NCBI RefSeq assembly: GCF_937616625.2
Contig: NC_065570.1
Location: 71,327,665-71,391,664 of the forward strand
Length of the DNA stretch: 64,000 nt
Source: Mercurialis annua
Taxonomy: Eukaryota > Streptophyta > Magnoliopsida > Malpighiales > Euphorbiaceae
Reading direction: 5' to 3'
In this document: piece by piece, positions 15,652 to 28,237 of the stretch
Layout: every line of letters begins with the position of its first letter
How positions within the stretch are numbered: position 1 is the first letter of the stretch
Position numbers and translations under genes: made by a program
Notes under the pieces: model-generated
Told to the model about the DNA's origin: nothing
Seen by the model: the letters and a program-made list of their open reading frames with translations, nothing else
The model's database searches: none

Positions 15652-16950
15652 AAGTACACCAAGACATTCAAAGCTGTTTCTTCAGCTAAAGGCTTAATGA
15701 GGGCAGGTGTTTTATAGGTCTTTTGCATGCCTCAAAATTAAGAAAATATGTCGTGATCTTTCTGTAAGGTAGAGATGCAAAACTAGGCAATTCAGTTTTT
15801 TTATTACTGATGTAAGTGGACCAGTTTATTCTGCCAATGAACACATAAACACGACACTGTATAAGTAAATTTGACAGCCTTGTACTAGTTTCCGTAATGT
15901 TTGTTGCTTAAATATTTTCTCGTGGTATTGACTGTCACCTGGTGTGGCGACAATTTTTACATCTGTATGATTGATTTTGTTAGTTCAACAATCGGATGGA
16001 CTTAAGCAGGAGGCTTCTTTTTTCTGGTTGGAGAAAAATGCAGCAGGTTGCATGGAAACTGTGATAGAAGCATAAAAGTTGATGACCACTTAACAGCTGG
16101 GAGCCATGTAATTTATTTTTGGAAAGACATAAATAAAGAAAAGAAATCAATAAAATGTAAAGCAAAAGGACCATGGCCACGTGAAAACAAAGACGCAGGA
16201 AAGAAAGAAAAACGATTGCTATTGACAGAATAACACCCGTTAACTTTTTTTTTTTATAGGCATCCTCGGAAGAATACTATTAGCAACTTTGAATAGTTAT
16301 ACCAATTACCAAGGCCTGGCAATTCAATTAACAGCCATATGGCCTCGATGAAGTTTAGCGTTGCTGAACTGAAATTATGGACAAGCATACAGGACAATCA
16401 ATAAAGTAAATGAAGAAAGCGAAGTCAAATGCAACAAGTTAGGTGTACAAATTACTATAATGAAGAAGATGCTAAGCTGCAAATTTCTCCAAACATCTCA
16501 TCAACATAATCATATCCCATTCTTCTATCTGGAATGAAAAACATGGCTTTTTTCTGCAGCTCAAGACCATGTTATCCCAGTGAAAAAGCCTTCAGTGCAA
16601 GAAAAAATAAAGCAGCAGTTGCATACTAACATTCCGTATAATCAGAAAAATACAGAATTAAATTGTTCAAACAAATCAAAGTGCAGTTCGCAAGTGTAAA
16701 ATCATGCTATATGGTACTATCTCGTGGGTCAAGAAATAAACACAAAAACAAAATAAACAGCTACTTAATCAAGTAAAAATGATAATTTGTTAAAATGGAA
16801 ATTCAATTGAAAGGTAATAAACAGCAAGCCAATATCAAATGGAGTACATCAAATATGGAATCAGACGAGCGTGACGCAAAATAATGCAAATAGAACAGGA
16901 CAAAGGACTAATATTTCTGCTACGGCATATCCTATTAGTCCTTGATCAAA
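15652..16950. other. Intergenic, convergent 3' ends of MPDU1 and SKIP2
   Basis: Both genes end here, facing each other. The sequence is AT-rich and probably holds both 3' UTRs. A G-box-like ccacgtg occurs near 16178. No gene or clear transposon is seen. Confidence 0.65.
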
Positions 16951-18564
16951 TTAACTTCGAGAACTGCTATTCCCACTTGACCACCTTCTCAAAGTGCAAG
17001 CAACTAAATTTCTCCCACTCAAAAGCCCTAATCTTGACTTGAAGGATGCTGATCTACCAGCACCGCTCGAAGAAGCAAATGGCGGTGCTACTGCTGCTGT
17101 TTGCCCCAGTGGGATTTCAACTGCATTTTCCTGTATGCCACCATCGCTAGCACTTGCATCATGATGTTCATGTTCACCATCTAAATTCACAGTCAATGAT
17201 TCCCTATTTGCTCTTAACCATTCAACAAGCTCACAAGTTACCCCTCTACACTTCTTTACCTTCACTTTAACCAAATTGGGACATCCATTGGCGAGTGCTT
17301 CCATTCCGTTATCCGAGATAGGGCAACTCTTAATACAAAGCTTTTTCAAAGCTATACATTTAGCAGCGATACAAGAAATCTCTGCATCGCCAACAGTGTC
17401 ACTCCCACAGAGTGCTAATCGCTCAAGATTTTGACAATTCGAAGCCAACATTTCCAAACTGTTCTTCGTAGGATTAACTCCAATGAGCACCAATTCTTGC
17501 AAATTAGGGCAATTCTTTGCAACTGCAATTAAGCCCTCATCACCGATTCGATTAGCTTTCCATCCATCAATATGAAGCTTTCTTAATAACTTGCAACGCT
17601 CGGCGATAGAAACTAACCCTAAATTAGTACACTCAGGGGTTTTAACAAGATGCAAAATCTCAAGATCCAAACAATTAGAAATAGCAGCAAGTCCGGCGTC
17701 ACTTACCTGTAGCCTTTCTAGATGGATCTCAACCATACCCATAACCCGATCCGAAATAACTTGAAAGAGCTTATCCCAATCGCCAGAGCATCTAAAAAGC
17801 TTCAGAGTTTTAAGATTCTTCGATCCGACAATTAATGGACCAAAACACTGTCCATTATAAAGCTCCTTTAAGCATATCGTTTTAAGAGAACCCGCTGCTA
17901 AACCCGGTCCAATCGGCTCCGCCGCAGCTCCATCGGTCATTCCACGAAGCCGTTTAACTGAAAGCTCCTCAAGAGCCGCACAGTTATCCAGAACAGCGTT
18001 CATACCTTTAGAACCAAACGTACACGATCCACACGACAGTTTTTTCAATCCTTTACAATTCTTAGCAAACGCAGCCATACCTGAATCCGTTACATCACGG
18101 CAGGAACGAAGCTTGAGGCGCGTCAGGTTGCGACAACGCAATGAGATAGCTTCCAGCGCGTCGTCTCCTAGACTCGCGGATTTCCTGTCGCATCGCAGGG
18201 CGAGTTTTGTAACGGCGTCAAATCGAGTAAACAGAGAATTTATCACCGGAAGGAGATCTGATTGAGCGTGGAGAGATAACCGGTGACGGCTCTGTCCTTC
18301 GATTACCAGCCACCGACGGCAGACTAAGGAACACCTTTGTCGATCGGCAGAGCCAAGAGATTGGAAAATGCAAGCTAAACACTCGTCAGGTATATCAGAG
18401 ATGTAATCGAGTGATTCATTAATGATTAATACGTCGTCGTCGTATGGTTGCTCTTCCGTTTGCAAAGGAGAGATCAGAGCCGTTGAACTGGACTTTGACC
18501 GGCTGCTATGGATGTTAGATTCACGACGTGTTAAAATTGCAGTGGATGAAGATGATTGTCCCAT
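16951..18564 (-). CDS. SKIP2: SKIP2/VFB-type F-box and leucine-rich-repeat protein
   Basis: Single uninterrupted ORF of 537 residues. Residues about 54-98 form the F-box (DYISDIPDECLACIFQSLGS, then CSLVCRRWL), which binds SKP1/ASK in an SCF ubiquitin ligase. From about residue 115 there are repeated cysteine-type LRRs, such as CRNLTRLKLRSCRDVTDSGM and CPNLQELVLIGV, that would bind the substrate. The serine-rich N-terminus MGQSSSSTA fits an N-myristoylation signal, which could tether the protein to membranes. The tail is Ser/Gly-rich and basic. The family (SKIP2 and VFB1-4 in Arabidopsis) acts redundantly in growth and lateral root formation. An ABRE/G-box lies upstream. Lack of introns is normal for this family. 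Confidence 0.95.
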   Translation of the reverse strand: MGQSSSSTAILTRRESNIHSSRSKSSSTALISPLQTEEQPYDDDVLIINESLDYISDIPDECLACIFQSLGSADRQRCSLVCRRWLVIEGQSRHRLSLHAQSDLLPVINSLFTRFDAVTKLALRCDRKSASLGDDALEAISLRCRNLTRLKLRSCRDVTDSGMAAFAKNCKGLKKLSCGSCTFGSKGMNAVLDNCAALEELSVKRLRGMTDGAAAEPIGPGLAAGSLKTICLKELYNGQCFGPLIVGSKNLKTLKLFRCSGDWDKLFQVISDRVMGMVEIHLERLQVSDAGLAAISNCLDLEILHLVKTPECTNLGLVSIAERCKLLRKLHIDGWKANRIGDEGLIAVAKNCPNLQELVLIGVNPTKNSLEMLASNCQNLERLALCGSDTVGDAEISCIAAKCIALKKLCIKSCPISDNGMEALANGCPNLVKVKVKKCRGVTCELVEWLRANRESLTVNLDGEHEHHDASASDGGIQENAVEIPLGQTAAVAPPFASSSGAGRSASFKSRLGLLSGRNLVACTLRRWSSGNSSSRS

Positions 18565-18820
18565 CAGCGTGGCCTAGATGACCACTTACCGGTATGAGCT
18601 GGTTCCGGAGACGTCGATATGTATTTCTTTGAGATGTTCAACGACGGAATTGAAACCGGAATTCATTTCCCTTTTTTTTTTCTTTTTGGTTTTGTTTTTT
18701 TGTTTTCTTTATCCTTTTGAATAGAATAGTCTCCCTCTTCACTTTGATGGTATTAAGTACAGAGCAGTCGTCCTTCCGTGCTTATCGTGGACGTGATTTT
18801 TCTTAGCTTCTATGATTCTG

Positions 18821-18828
18821 ACACGTGG
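18821..18828 (-). promoter_or_regulatory. ABRE/G-box-like element upstream of SKIP2
   Basis: Acacgtgg lies about 260 bp upstream of the SKIP2 start codon. CACGTG cores bind bZIP and bHLH factors, and ACACGTGG is the abscisic-acid-response form. Only position and match are seen. Confidence 0.35.
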
Positions 18829-20748
18829 GGCTGATTTGTGATAGTCCGTGATATGGCTATTGGAAACTTTCGGTCAATAAATGGAAGTCTGGTGCCGTCC
18901 ACTTGCAATTATTTTTACTTGTAGCAAATAATGTTAACTTTCACCCTAAGGTTTAACACATTACTACCGTTTACATCCTTATATTTTAAAAAGAGCAAAC
19001 TACTATGAGACTCTATATTTATAATTCACATTTTAGTTTTTTCTATTTAAAAATTAAATAATATGATTTTCGATTTTTATTTCTGCCAAATATTTAGTTC
19101 TTTCATCCATTAATGAGTTTATGCTGAAAAAATAGACGAAAATTGAGACGGTATTAAAATAAAAACTTAGGAGTATATTATAATTTAGTAACATTAGAAG
19201 TTTAATTGCATTTTTCTTCATATTAACGGCCTATTTGATCAATGGCCAAACATTAAGAATTTAACTGATCTTTTTTCCTTGTAATTATTATTATTATGAG
19301 TTCCCACATGAAATAATTCATAATTAAACATTGTAGTGTTTGACTCAGTATATGATGAAATTTATGGCAATTCCCACTTTAATCATGACATTGGATTGTC
19401 GATATACTCTTATTTGAAAAGCAATCCCTACTAATGGAGCCAACAATAAATTTGGGATCGTCGAACCATATTATTTTTACAATAAATTAATACTAATATT
19501 TGCGATAAAAACAATTTAATTATTATTTAATTTTTTATTTAGCTAACATATAATTGATTTGTTATATGTCACACCAGTTATATTATACTCCTTCAGTTAC
19601 AAAACAATAGTTCATTTGTCTCTTCTTCTATTTGTCCAAAATAGTTGTCCTTATATAAAATTTAGTATTTATTACCATTAGTTTAAAAAATAAATTAGTC
19701 ATAATATTTAATAAGGATATGGTAGGAAAAATGAAGATAAAATTGTAAAAAGTTAGAGCATTCGTTGTATTTATAAACTGTATGTTGTTTTATGACGGAG
19801 GGAGTATAATTTTCCATATAGTTTTCATATTCGTTTAAAAAATATACATAATGTTTGTACATAAATAAAAAGTAAATAGCTAATTTAATTTAACTTTTTC
19901 ATCGTTATTAGTGATAGTTTTTAAAATTATACTAAAAATTAAAATTAATAATTTTAAAAACAAAATGAATATAATCAAAAATTCATATAAAATGACACTA
20001 AGAACATGATACAAATTTTTTAAACGAAAGATGCAAATATGAAATGTGTCATTTATTAAACGAGACAGAAGAGATATATAATTATTACATTCTATCATAT
20101 TAGTTTAGTCAGTGCTACACCTGAATGTAGATTATCATTTTTTTTATTTTACTATTATTTAATATCATATTCTCATATATTTTTATTAAATATCACTTAC
20201 AATTGCACTAGAATTTCATAAAACAACTCTTCTGTTTAAAAGTGTTTTGAAACATATAACATTAATAAGAAGAGAAAAGTTGCATAGAGAAAGTATGTGA
20301 AAATGATTACTATTATTTTTTAAAACATTGAATTTGTATAAATATTTCATAATATTTTAATTAAAATTAATATGTTATTTATTGATTGATCATAATAATA
20401 TTTATTATTGGCATATATAATGGTGTATAATTTTATATGGGGAACTAGATTCAAATTAAAAAAAATCCAAAATTATACATTCAAATTTTAAGGATTGCAT
20501 ATAGCTTTTTTCAAAACTGAAAAGTCAACAAGTGTTCTTGCAATTTCTATTTTTTTAAAGGATAATTTTTAAAAATTCAATATTAAACAAGAAATGAGAA
20601 TCCTTTATGTATGGCCTGGCCCTATGGGCCTGTAAATTCCAAAATTCAGAGCCAATAGCGGGTCCATATTTTCCAAAAGAGCTCGTAACATCCACACGAG
20701 AGAAGCCGACTTGAATTAGAATCTGTACTGGTTACAGTAGGTATCAAA
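18829..20748. other. Intergenic, SKIP2 to DCL (divergent)
   Basis: Very AT-rich spacer between divergently transcribed genes. It contains a mariner-like MITE (19588-19804, listed separately). The last 100 bp are more GC-rich and probably are the DCL promoter and 5' UTR. Confidence 0.65.
19588..19804. mobile_element. Stowaway/mariner-like MITE
   Basis: The left end ctccttcagttacaaaacaa and the right end tgttttatgacggagggag are inverted repeats, each flanked outside by TA. CTCCCTCCGT-type ends with a TA target duplication mark the plant Tc1/mariner (Stowaway-like) MITEs. There is no coding capacity. Six other probable members are in this window. Confidence 0.7.
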
Positions 20749-23196
20749 ATGGCGGCACCACTACTCAGGAGCGTACCGCAGCTCCGCTTCCGGCTGCACG
20801 GCATCCGAAACGCCGCCAGAATACTGTTTCCCTTTCGGAGACCATGGAACAGCATGGCCGATTCCATACGAACGGAGGATGAGGTGTCATCCTCTACGAA
20901 TAAGAAGACTATAGCAGCAGCGCTAAGGGAGCCGCCCAAATACCCCGGGTGGGATGATCCTGATTATCGGAAATGGAAAGACAAGGAAAAAGAGATTATG
21001 CATGATATTGAGTCAATTACTTGTCTTACTAAAGAAATTCTCCACTCCGACAAGTAATTTTTTTATCCATTTTAGTAGATATTTAAAATGCTATGTATAA
21101 CTATAGTACTGTTGAAGTTTTATATAATTAATTGATTAGGTATCTGGATGGGGAACGGTTAACAGCTGAAGATGAGGAAGCTGTGGTAGAGAAGCTGCTT
21201 ATGCATCATCCAAATTCTGAAGATAAAATTGGATGTGGCCTTGACTCAATTATGGTAAGTAAACGCTACTTTTAATATTCTATGCATTAAACTATTGTGG
21301 CATTTTAATTTGTAAATTCTCTAATTGCTGTTGGTTAGCATCGTCGTTTTAGGGTGCGTTTGTGCATAAGACTTAAGGATGGATTTATTAGTGGATTGTA
21401 TCATTGTTTATACAATTTGTTGTGGTTGCTATCATTTTAGTTGGTTGAATTTCTTATTTATATTTAAAAATATAGTAAATGCATCAAATGTGTTGAGTAG
21501 CTCGGAGCTGTTCGAGCTCGAACTTGACAATTTAATTTTAAACCCATTCGAGTAGCTCGAGCTTTTATAATACAATCGAGCTCGAGCTTAGCATAACTCG
21601 GTTTCGTCTCGTCTCGTTTACACGCCTAGTGGCAGATAATATTACTCATTTGTTGGTTTTGGCTTGAAATCGTCCTTTACTTTCATTTCAAAGATTTTAA
21701 GGTTCTAAGTCATTTGCAGGCTTTGATGTACTGCATATTCTCTGGCTTCTAATTGCCTTTTTCTGCTAAAACAATTCTTTAGGCATTATAAGACATTTCA
21801 AGATTTCATCAACTCTAACAATGATATTACCTGCCTTCCTACTGATGCAAACATTATTTGAAATTTTATATAATAACTTGAATCTGTTGTTGTCTTGTTG
21901 ATATGTTCTCTCTCTAACTTGACAATTTAAGACCATTCGAGTTTCAACTCGAGTTTGCGCTTGTATAATACGCTCGAGCTCGAGCTTAACATAACTCGGG
22001 TTCGGCTCGGCTCGTATACACCCCTAGTGGCAGATAACATTTCTCATTTGGTTTTTGCTTGAAATTGTCCTTTATTTTCTCATTCAAAGATTTTAAGGTT
22101 TGAAGTCATTTCAAGGCTTTGATGTACTGCATATGCTCTTGTTGTCGCATTTTTTCTGCTAAAACAATTCTAAAGGCATTATAAGACCTTTAAATATTTC
22201 ATCAACTATAAAATGATATTCCTCCCTTCCAACTCATGCAAATATTACTTAAAATTTTGTATAATAACTTGAATCTGTTGTTGTCTTGTTGATATCTTCT
22301 CTCTTTAATGTGTACTAAATGCTGATCTTTCCATGTATGCAACTTCCTTATAGGCTACATTGTGTGTCTCCATTTCCTTAGCATTTTCTTAATTGAACTT
22401 GAAATGTTTGGGCCAATAGTTTGTGTGGTAGGCCTATCACTCAGAGTATTTTGAGTTAAAATTTCGTTGCTATGCTTGATGCAAATTAACGCTTGATGAT
22501 ATCAAGTCAGCGGTTCATAACCAAATGTGTATCAGCTAGCACTGCTGTCTTAACTCTTTATAAAATGATTTTGGGTGGTCCTTTGTTTTTTATTTTTCCT
22601 ATGATTAGATTAATTGTTTGTTACTCTTGTTGCTTCCAAGTTCCAACTTATATGAAGCCAGACAATTAAAGATATAAGTAGTCTCACAACTTCTCTTGGT
22701 TTACTTCATATTCACCATCCTGCCAGGGAGACCTTAGGGGTGATTTGGTCCTCACAACAACCTTCATTTATCTCGTTACATGGAAAGAAATCTTTATTAG
22801 GCTTTATTTTCTTTCGCTCTCTTTTTATTTGTTGATTGACAAAATACATGTGGATATTGCTGGCTTCGTAGTTCCTCGAGTTTAAGGTTTAACTCCCAGT
22901 GGTTTGCCACCACCATCTAATCATCTTTTGTGTTTCATGACCAAAGATTTGATATTAGATAGCTAAGTCTGCTATTTCTATTGCTTTATGAGGAAACTAA
23001 TCAGGCTCGCAACTTCTTTTACTTCAAGGTTGATCGCCACCCACAATTTAGACAATCAAGATGCTTGTTTGTTGTAAGAACTGACGGTGGATGGATAGAC
23101 TTTTCCTATCAAAAATGCTTGCGAGCTTACATTCGAAATAAGTACCCTCCGCATGCAGATAGATTCATTCGAGAACATTTTAAGCGTGGAAGTTGA
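20749..23196 (+). CDS. DCL-family protein (DUF3223), organelle-targeted
   Basis: Three exons: 20749-21053, 21140-21254 and 23029-23196. They join in frame to 195 residues. The first 40 residues are rich in Arg and hydrophobic residues with no acids (MAAPLLRSVPQLRFRLHGIR), typical of a plastid or mitochondrial transit peptide. The mature part has the DCL signature: PPKYPGWDDPDYRKWKDKE, SITCLTKEILHSDKYLDGE, DKIGCGLDSIMVDRHPQFR and CLFVVRTDGGWIDFSYQKCL. The tomato founder, DEFECTIVE CHLOROPLASTS AND LEAVES, is needed for plastid development and 4.5S rRNA processing. Which organelle this homologue enters cannot be settled from the sequence. Intron 2 is 1.77 kb and swollen by a tandem duplication containing transposon remnants. 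Confidence 0.93.
21521..22308. repeat. Tandem duplication of about 394 bp inside DCL intron 2
   Basis: Copy 1 (21521-21915) and copy 2 (21916-22308) abut directly. Both begin aacttgacaattta and end near ttgttgttgtcttgttgata. They share gctcgagctcgagctta, ctagtggcagataa, gattttaaggtt and ggctttgatgtactgcat. Each copy opens with half of a GAGCTCGAG-type transposon ending in a TACACSCCTAG inverted terminus, so the insertion came before the duplication. Copies differ at many sites, so the event is not recent. Confidence 0.8.
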
Positions 23197-24478
23197 TTAT
23201 CTATGCGACAAATTGGAATCTGGTCGTAAATTTGGCAGCTCTAACCGAAGATGGAAGTATCCTATTATATGCATGTGGGGGGACAAGTGGCTGTTGATTC
23301 GGTGGTCTATTTCACCCTAGATCTCTACCAATTTCTCAAGGTAGTGTGTTGTCCTTGACCAACTCTTTCAAATTATATATTTGTTTGAAAACGAGGACAA
23401 AGAAAATCATTGAAGTGAGACACTACTTTGTTGACTTGCATCTCTTGTTGTTGGCTTTTGCTTATATTATTCATTAGGCAAGTGTAATTTTTTCCGAAAT
23501 CATCGGATTTGCATTATATTTGTTTGTGGGAACCTCAAGCTGTTAAATTGTTTCAATAAAGGTTCATCTTGCCAATCAAACTTGTCACAAAATATCAAAT
23601 AAGGTCAAGTTTGTGGTTTTGGACCAGAACACACTCTCAATTAGCATTTTGGCTCGTTTCATAGGTTCATCGTGAAATTGTCCAATAATTTTTTTGCCTC
23701 CAACTCCAATTTGTTTATAATGTTCCAATCTTTTTCTGTCACATCAACCGAGTGTAATGAGCCAAAACGTTCATTTTAAGAATATTTTTGTCCAAAGCCT
23801 CAAATTTGGCATTATTATTTGATCTTTTGTGTCAAATTTCTGGAACAAAATGAACTTAATTGTTTTGTACCAGAAGAATATGATATTCTGTAACTTCACA
23901 GTGTTTTTAGTTTGAAAGACATTGATGTTGGTCTTTAGTATAGGATTGTTTTTGAGTAGTCAAAGCACGCGTGGCATAGGAAACACCATTTATGCAGTTG
24001 TGATGAGAAGTGAAGTACATATCTATGTCACCAACACTTTAATTGGTGCAGTTATGCAACTTTTATGTTATTGGTCTGAAACTTTCTGTGAGCAACTTAA
24101 CGTGCTGCAATAAAACTTCTAACAGCGGCAGCAAAGCCTAAAAATGTTTAGCTACCATTTTGACAGACTTTGAAACATTAATTTTGTAGTTCTGCAACTG
24201 CAAAAGCCCAGCAGATTTGCTTTCTCTTCCAGAGATAATGTCAGATGGTCAATTAAAGTCAACTGCAACAATAAACTACAGTTCTACTGATAATTACTAT
24301 GGTGTAAAAATGAGTTGGCGGACGATAATTGTATTGTGTCGACACAGTCTGATTATACAATTATGTGTTGGTAGGAATATGAATACGACATGAAAATTAA
24401 AAAAACTATGTGTGCTATACGTAATTTTTTTTTTTGAGGAAATATGTATAACATATTTTATTTAATGGATCATACAAA
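23197..24478. other. Downstream of DCL, with a fold-back MITE
   Basis: The first part is the DCL 3' UTR. About 23561-23860 is an inverted repeat: aacttgtcacaaaatatcaa near the left end pairs with ttgatcttttgtgtcaaatt at the right, giving arms of roughly 70 bp. This looks like an unclassified fold-back MITE. No clear target duplication was found. Confidence 0.5.
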
Positions 24479-24955
24479 TATGATCTATTTGATTTGTTTA
24501 TTATAAGTATATCAAAAAATAATATGTTTGATCGAAATATATCGAATGTGGGTTATATCAATTTGATTTTAATGACGTGTTAGGTCGGATTGACAGGGCA
24601 CTATTCGAATAATTAAATGAATTGAATAAATTAAATTTATGTGTTAACTCGTGATATGACATGCTTTAGGTTATGTCATAAATGGATTGACTCGTTTACG
24701 ATACGAAATATGATCTATTTGACTTAGTTATTATGGATAAATTAAATATCAATTTTACTAGAACAATATGTTCCATTGAAATATATCAAATGTGTGTCAT
24801 ATCAATTTGATTTTAATTAGCGATGTGTTAGGTCGAATTGACATGGCGCTACTCGAGAAATTAAATAAATTGAACAAATTAGATTGGATGATGTGTTAAC
24901 TCGTGAAATAACATGCTTTAGTTGGTTCATAGATGGATTGATTCGTTTAAGATAC
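24479..24955. repeat. Tandem duplication of a dispersed repeat, units about 235 bp
   Basis: Two adjacent units start at about 24479 (atgatctatttgatttgttt) and 24711 (atgatctatttgacttagtt). Both contain atatcaatttgattttaat, gtgttaggtcg, attgacagggc or attgacatggc, tgtgttaactcgtga, gacatgcttta or aacatgcttta, and atggattga. The sequence resembles short dispersed repeats elsewhere, for example near 44.7-45.0 kb. Confidence 0.6.
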
Positions 24956-25819
24956 GAACATATTTACCTTCAATCTCAATATGTTGTTTTTGTATTATTA
25001 GGTGAATTGTGTTAGCGTGTCATAACTCAATTTGAATTTGAAGTCCAAGCATTTACATCATCTAATGTGTAGATTAATTTTTTAAAAACAAATAGGATCA
25101 TATACTATAAATGATGAAAGAGAATTCTATAGTTTAAAGAATGTAAAAACGGAATTTATTTTTTAGAATTAACAGTTTAAAGCAAGTGAAGCCGAAATTA
25201 TAAATTTTGAGAGGGAAGTATGTGACATTTTACCCATTGTTAAGTTAAAAATGATAACTTTCAAACCTTATAATGTCTGAACTTTTTTTGAATCATTATA
25301 ATGTCTGATTAGTTACCATGCATCAAGATTCAAGTATGAAAAGGTTATGTAAGGTATGAAATGATTAGGGGGACAAACTTGATCATTAGAAAGAGACCAC
25401 AAATTAAGAGGTTTCGTCACTAATCCAGCTGGACCAAGAAAAGCTATGTGGGCCCTTTTTCCATAGTCCATTACACCCCATGATGACCTTTCCCAATATG
25501 AAAGATATGGGCCAAGAAAGATGATCAATTGAAGGGTTGTGATCCTTTTGTAGCTGGGTCCCATAAGCTAAATCGTACGGGCCTAAGTATAGGTCAATGT
25601 TTGTGAGCAACAGGGGATGAACTGTTAATTTTTTTTTGAAGAGTTCCAAGAAAGTGAGTTATTGCTTTCTGCTGTTTCATGCTTTTGTGACTGAAATTTG
25701 GATGTTTGAAGAGAGCAAACCATTTTTTTTGTAAAGAAACTGGAGATTTAAAACTTAGAGAAGATCGATTAAAAGAAAAACAAAGAAGAACCACCCTAAG
25801 TGATATCCAAATTATGGTT

Positions 25820-26310
25820 GTAGGTGAGTCAAGATGCTCACGAATAGTTGGTTCGAACTTGTTAGCTACTCTCGATGAACAATCTCGATCTCTAATTTTT
25901 GTTGATTTATTTAAATAATTAAAGTTTGAGTTTAATAGTGTTTGTCTCGTTTATATCTGAATGATTCGTATATGAGTTTGCAGATTGGCTTGCATATAAA
26001 TTTGATTATGAGCTTATGAATTGACTCGCATGTAAATAAAACGATGTAGCTTTTAACCAATAAATAAACTTTAAATCAAAGAGTTTTAGCTCGGTTTGTT
26101 TAGCACGTAAACGGACAAATTCGATTTCTACTTGTTAGTCTTTAAAATAAACAATGATGAGCTGACTCTGAACTGAAATTTGCAAAATATAAATGGACCG
26201 AGTTCAAGTTCAATGTTCGAAGTTCAAGCCGAATTTGAGCTGAATATATATGACATGCAATTCAAATAACGAACTTAAAATGGCTCGTCGTGTTCATTTC
26301 GGCTTATCCA
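25820..26310. mobile_element. Degenerate GAGCTCG-type dispersed repeat
   Basis: The block is full of short ttcgaac, gctcgg, gagttcaagttcaa and ctcgatgaacaatctcga motifs like those in the 6131-6592 insertion. It starts near aggtgagtcaagatgctcac and ends near tggctcgtcgtgttcatttc. Ends are too decayed for a target duplication. Boundaries are approximate. Confidence 0.4.
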
Positions 26311-27914
26311 GAAGAAGGGGAAAAACAACATAAAAATTAAGCTGTGAATTCTTAGTGGACTTGCAGCATGCAAAAACAGTAGCAAACTTTGTTGAATTTT
26401 CAATTTTTAAAAAAAGTATTTCCCGCGAGTGGTTTTTACTTAGTGAGGTGAATGGGAACCAACTCAACTACCAAAAAACCAACCACAACCATTGATTTGA
26501 AGTACTGATAAGTGAAATCTATAGAGGCAGGCAGCAATCGATTTCTGGGAGGGCGAGCCTTATATGAAAAGAGGAAGAGAGAAAGCAACAGATGAAAGCA
26601 GAAACCCTACACGCGTAGCAGTAGGTAAAATATGGGAATAGTATGAATTTACTGTGCAGCACTGGGCTGTATTTTTAGTTACGTCGGCAAAAGGGAAATT
26701 AAAAAGATTGAAGCTATGGACAAAATTTGCAAGGCAGACTTTTCTTTACGTACAACATAAGGAATGGGAGTTCTCTGTCTCTCCACTTACTTATTTGCTT
26801 TGGACTCTGCGAAATTCTTTCACTTTTTGGCCTGATTTTAAAAGGATACACAAAATTGATTTAATTATTTGAAGGTAATGAGTTTTAATATATTAATCAC
26901 CTATTAGTATTTTTAATGAAAATTGATAAAAAAAAAACTAACGTGAAATGAAAATAAGAACGTGACATATATATTTTATTTATTTAGAGGTGATGTGTTT
27001 CTTTTTATGATTACATAATTTTTTTCTTGTAATAGATTTTGGAAAATTTCAACCAGTAATCAATAAATTAAAATTTTCAGTATTTAGGAAATATAGTTTT
27101 ATTGTTGAAATTTAAACATCGAAGACTATTTAGAATATGAGTTAAAATATAAAGTATCGATTTGAATTTTTTTTTTGTGTGAAAAGAGGTCAATTTAATA
27201 CTTCAAAGGTGCAATTGAAAGTCAAATGTGGTAATTTGAGTGCTATTTGGTGATTTTGAAAAGTGAGGGTGCAAATGAAGGGGAGTTGAAAGGTGAGGGG
27301 GTTTTCAGGGGTTAAACCTTTCGTAATTGCTAAGCATCATCTATATATACAGTCAACCCTCTGATAATTAATACACATGATGGATCAAAAATTTATTAAT
27401 TATTAGAATTATTAATTTATTAAATTTATATAAAAAAAATTATAAAAAATATTTTAAAGCATCTACATTAATAGACCTAAATTAATATTATATTATAAAA
27501 AACTAACTAAATACACTTTACAATCACTCAATTTAAAAGAAATAATTTTATATTCAATTTAAGAAATATCAATTGATATCAAACTAAAAAATAATTATTA
27601 AGAAGTTGTATTTATAAAGTAAAATAATTTTTAATATTTTTTATATTAGAGATACTTTACTTACTTTAATTTGTTTATTGATCATCAATTTACTTCTTTT
27701 TTTGTTATCAGCCGCGATTTATTTTTCGTTTTTCAAAGAACGAAAAAAAAAGGAAAGAATATTCAACTCTCTTTTTTATTTCCTTCTCCCTCTTCTCTAT
27801 ATCGTTTTGTGTTTCCATTTAGAGAAAAATCATTTTTTTATTAATAATACCCGAGAATTTACATTTTATTACAAGTTTAAAATATATTTTCTGTGTTTCG
27901 TTTAAAAAGTTCCA
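26311..27914. other. Intergenic
   Basis: AT-rich. Position 26560-26630 (a short A/G-rich stretch with aaaccctacacgcg) looks like a possible 5' UTR, but no gene follows. A solo arm of the long-TIR family is at 27160-27317. Near 27350 an AT-rich stretch begins cagtcaaccctctgataatt, another decayed repeat. Confidence 0.45.
27160..27317. mobile_element. Solo arm of the long-TIR Mutator-like family
   Basis: Matches the right arm of the 53015-53385 element in order and wording: gaaaagaggtcaatttaat, ggtgcaattgaaagt, gtaatttgag, atttggtg, gtgagggtgcaaatga and ggtgaggg. The matching left arm is missing, so this is a truncated copy. Confidence 0.65.
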
Positions 27915-28144
27915 TATTCTATTTTGAAATGTTCCATTTAAGAAGTCTCTTTTATTTTTAAAATATTTTTTTAATGAATATATTATGTTACCCTTCATTT
28001 AGTTATTTTATAAGAATTTTATGGAAAGTTCCACTATCATTGATAGGGGCAAAACATAAAAAATATGAAAAAATAAAAATAATAAATATTTTTTTATTTA
28101 TATATAAAAAGCAAATGTGACTTCTTAAATGAGACGGAGGGAGT
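27915..28144. mobile_element. Degenerate Stowaway/mariner-like MITE
   Basis: The right end, ttcttaaatgagacggaggg followed by agta, is well kept. The left counterpart, gttccatttaagaagtctc, is decayed and its exact end is unclear. Confidence 0.5.
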
Positions 28145-28237
28145 AATATTTTATAACAAATTGACTATCTGGCGTGTTAACATTTTGACGATTTGACTAT
28201 CTGGCGTGTTAAAAAATTTAAATTAGTATTACATATA

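Noticed and set aside
25313..25794. Three overlapping minus-strand ORFs of 66-83 codons
   Set aside because: No family motif, no splice structure joining them, and the surrounding DNA is non-coding in composition.
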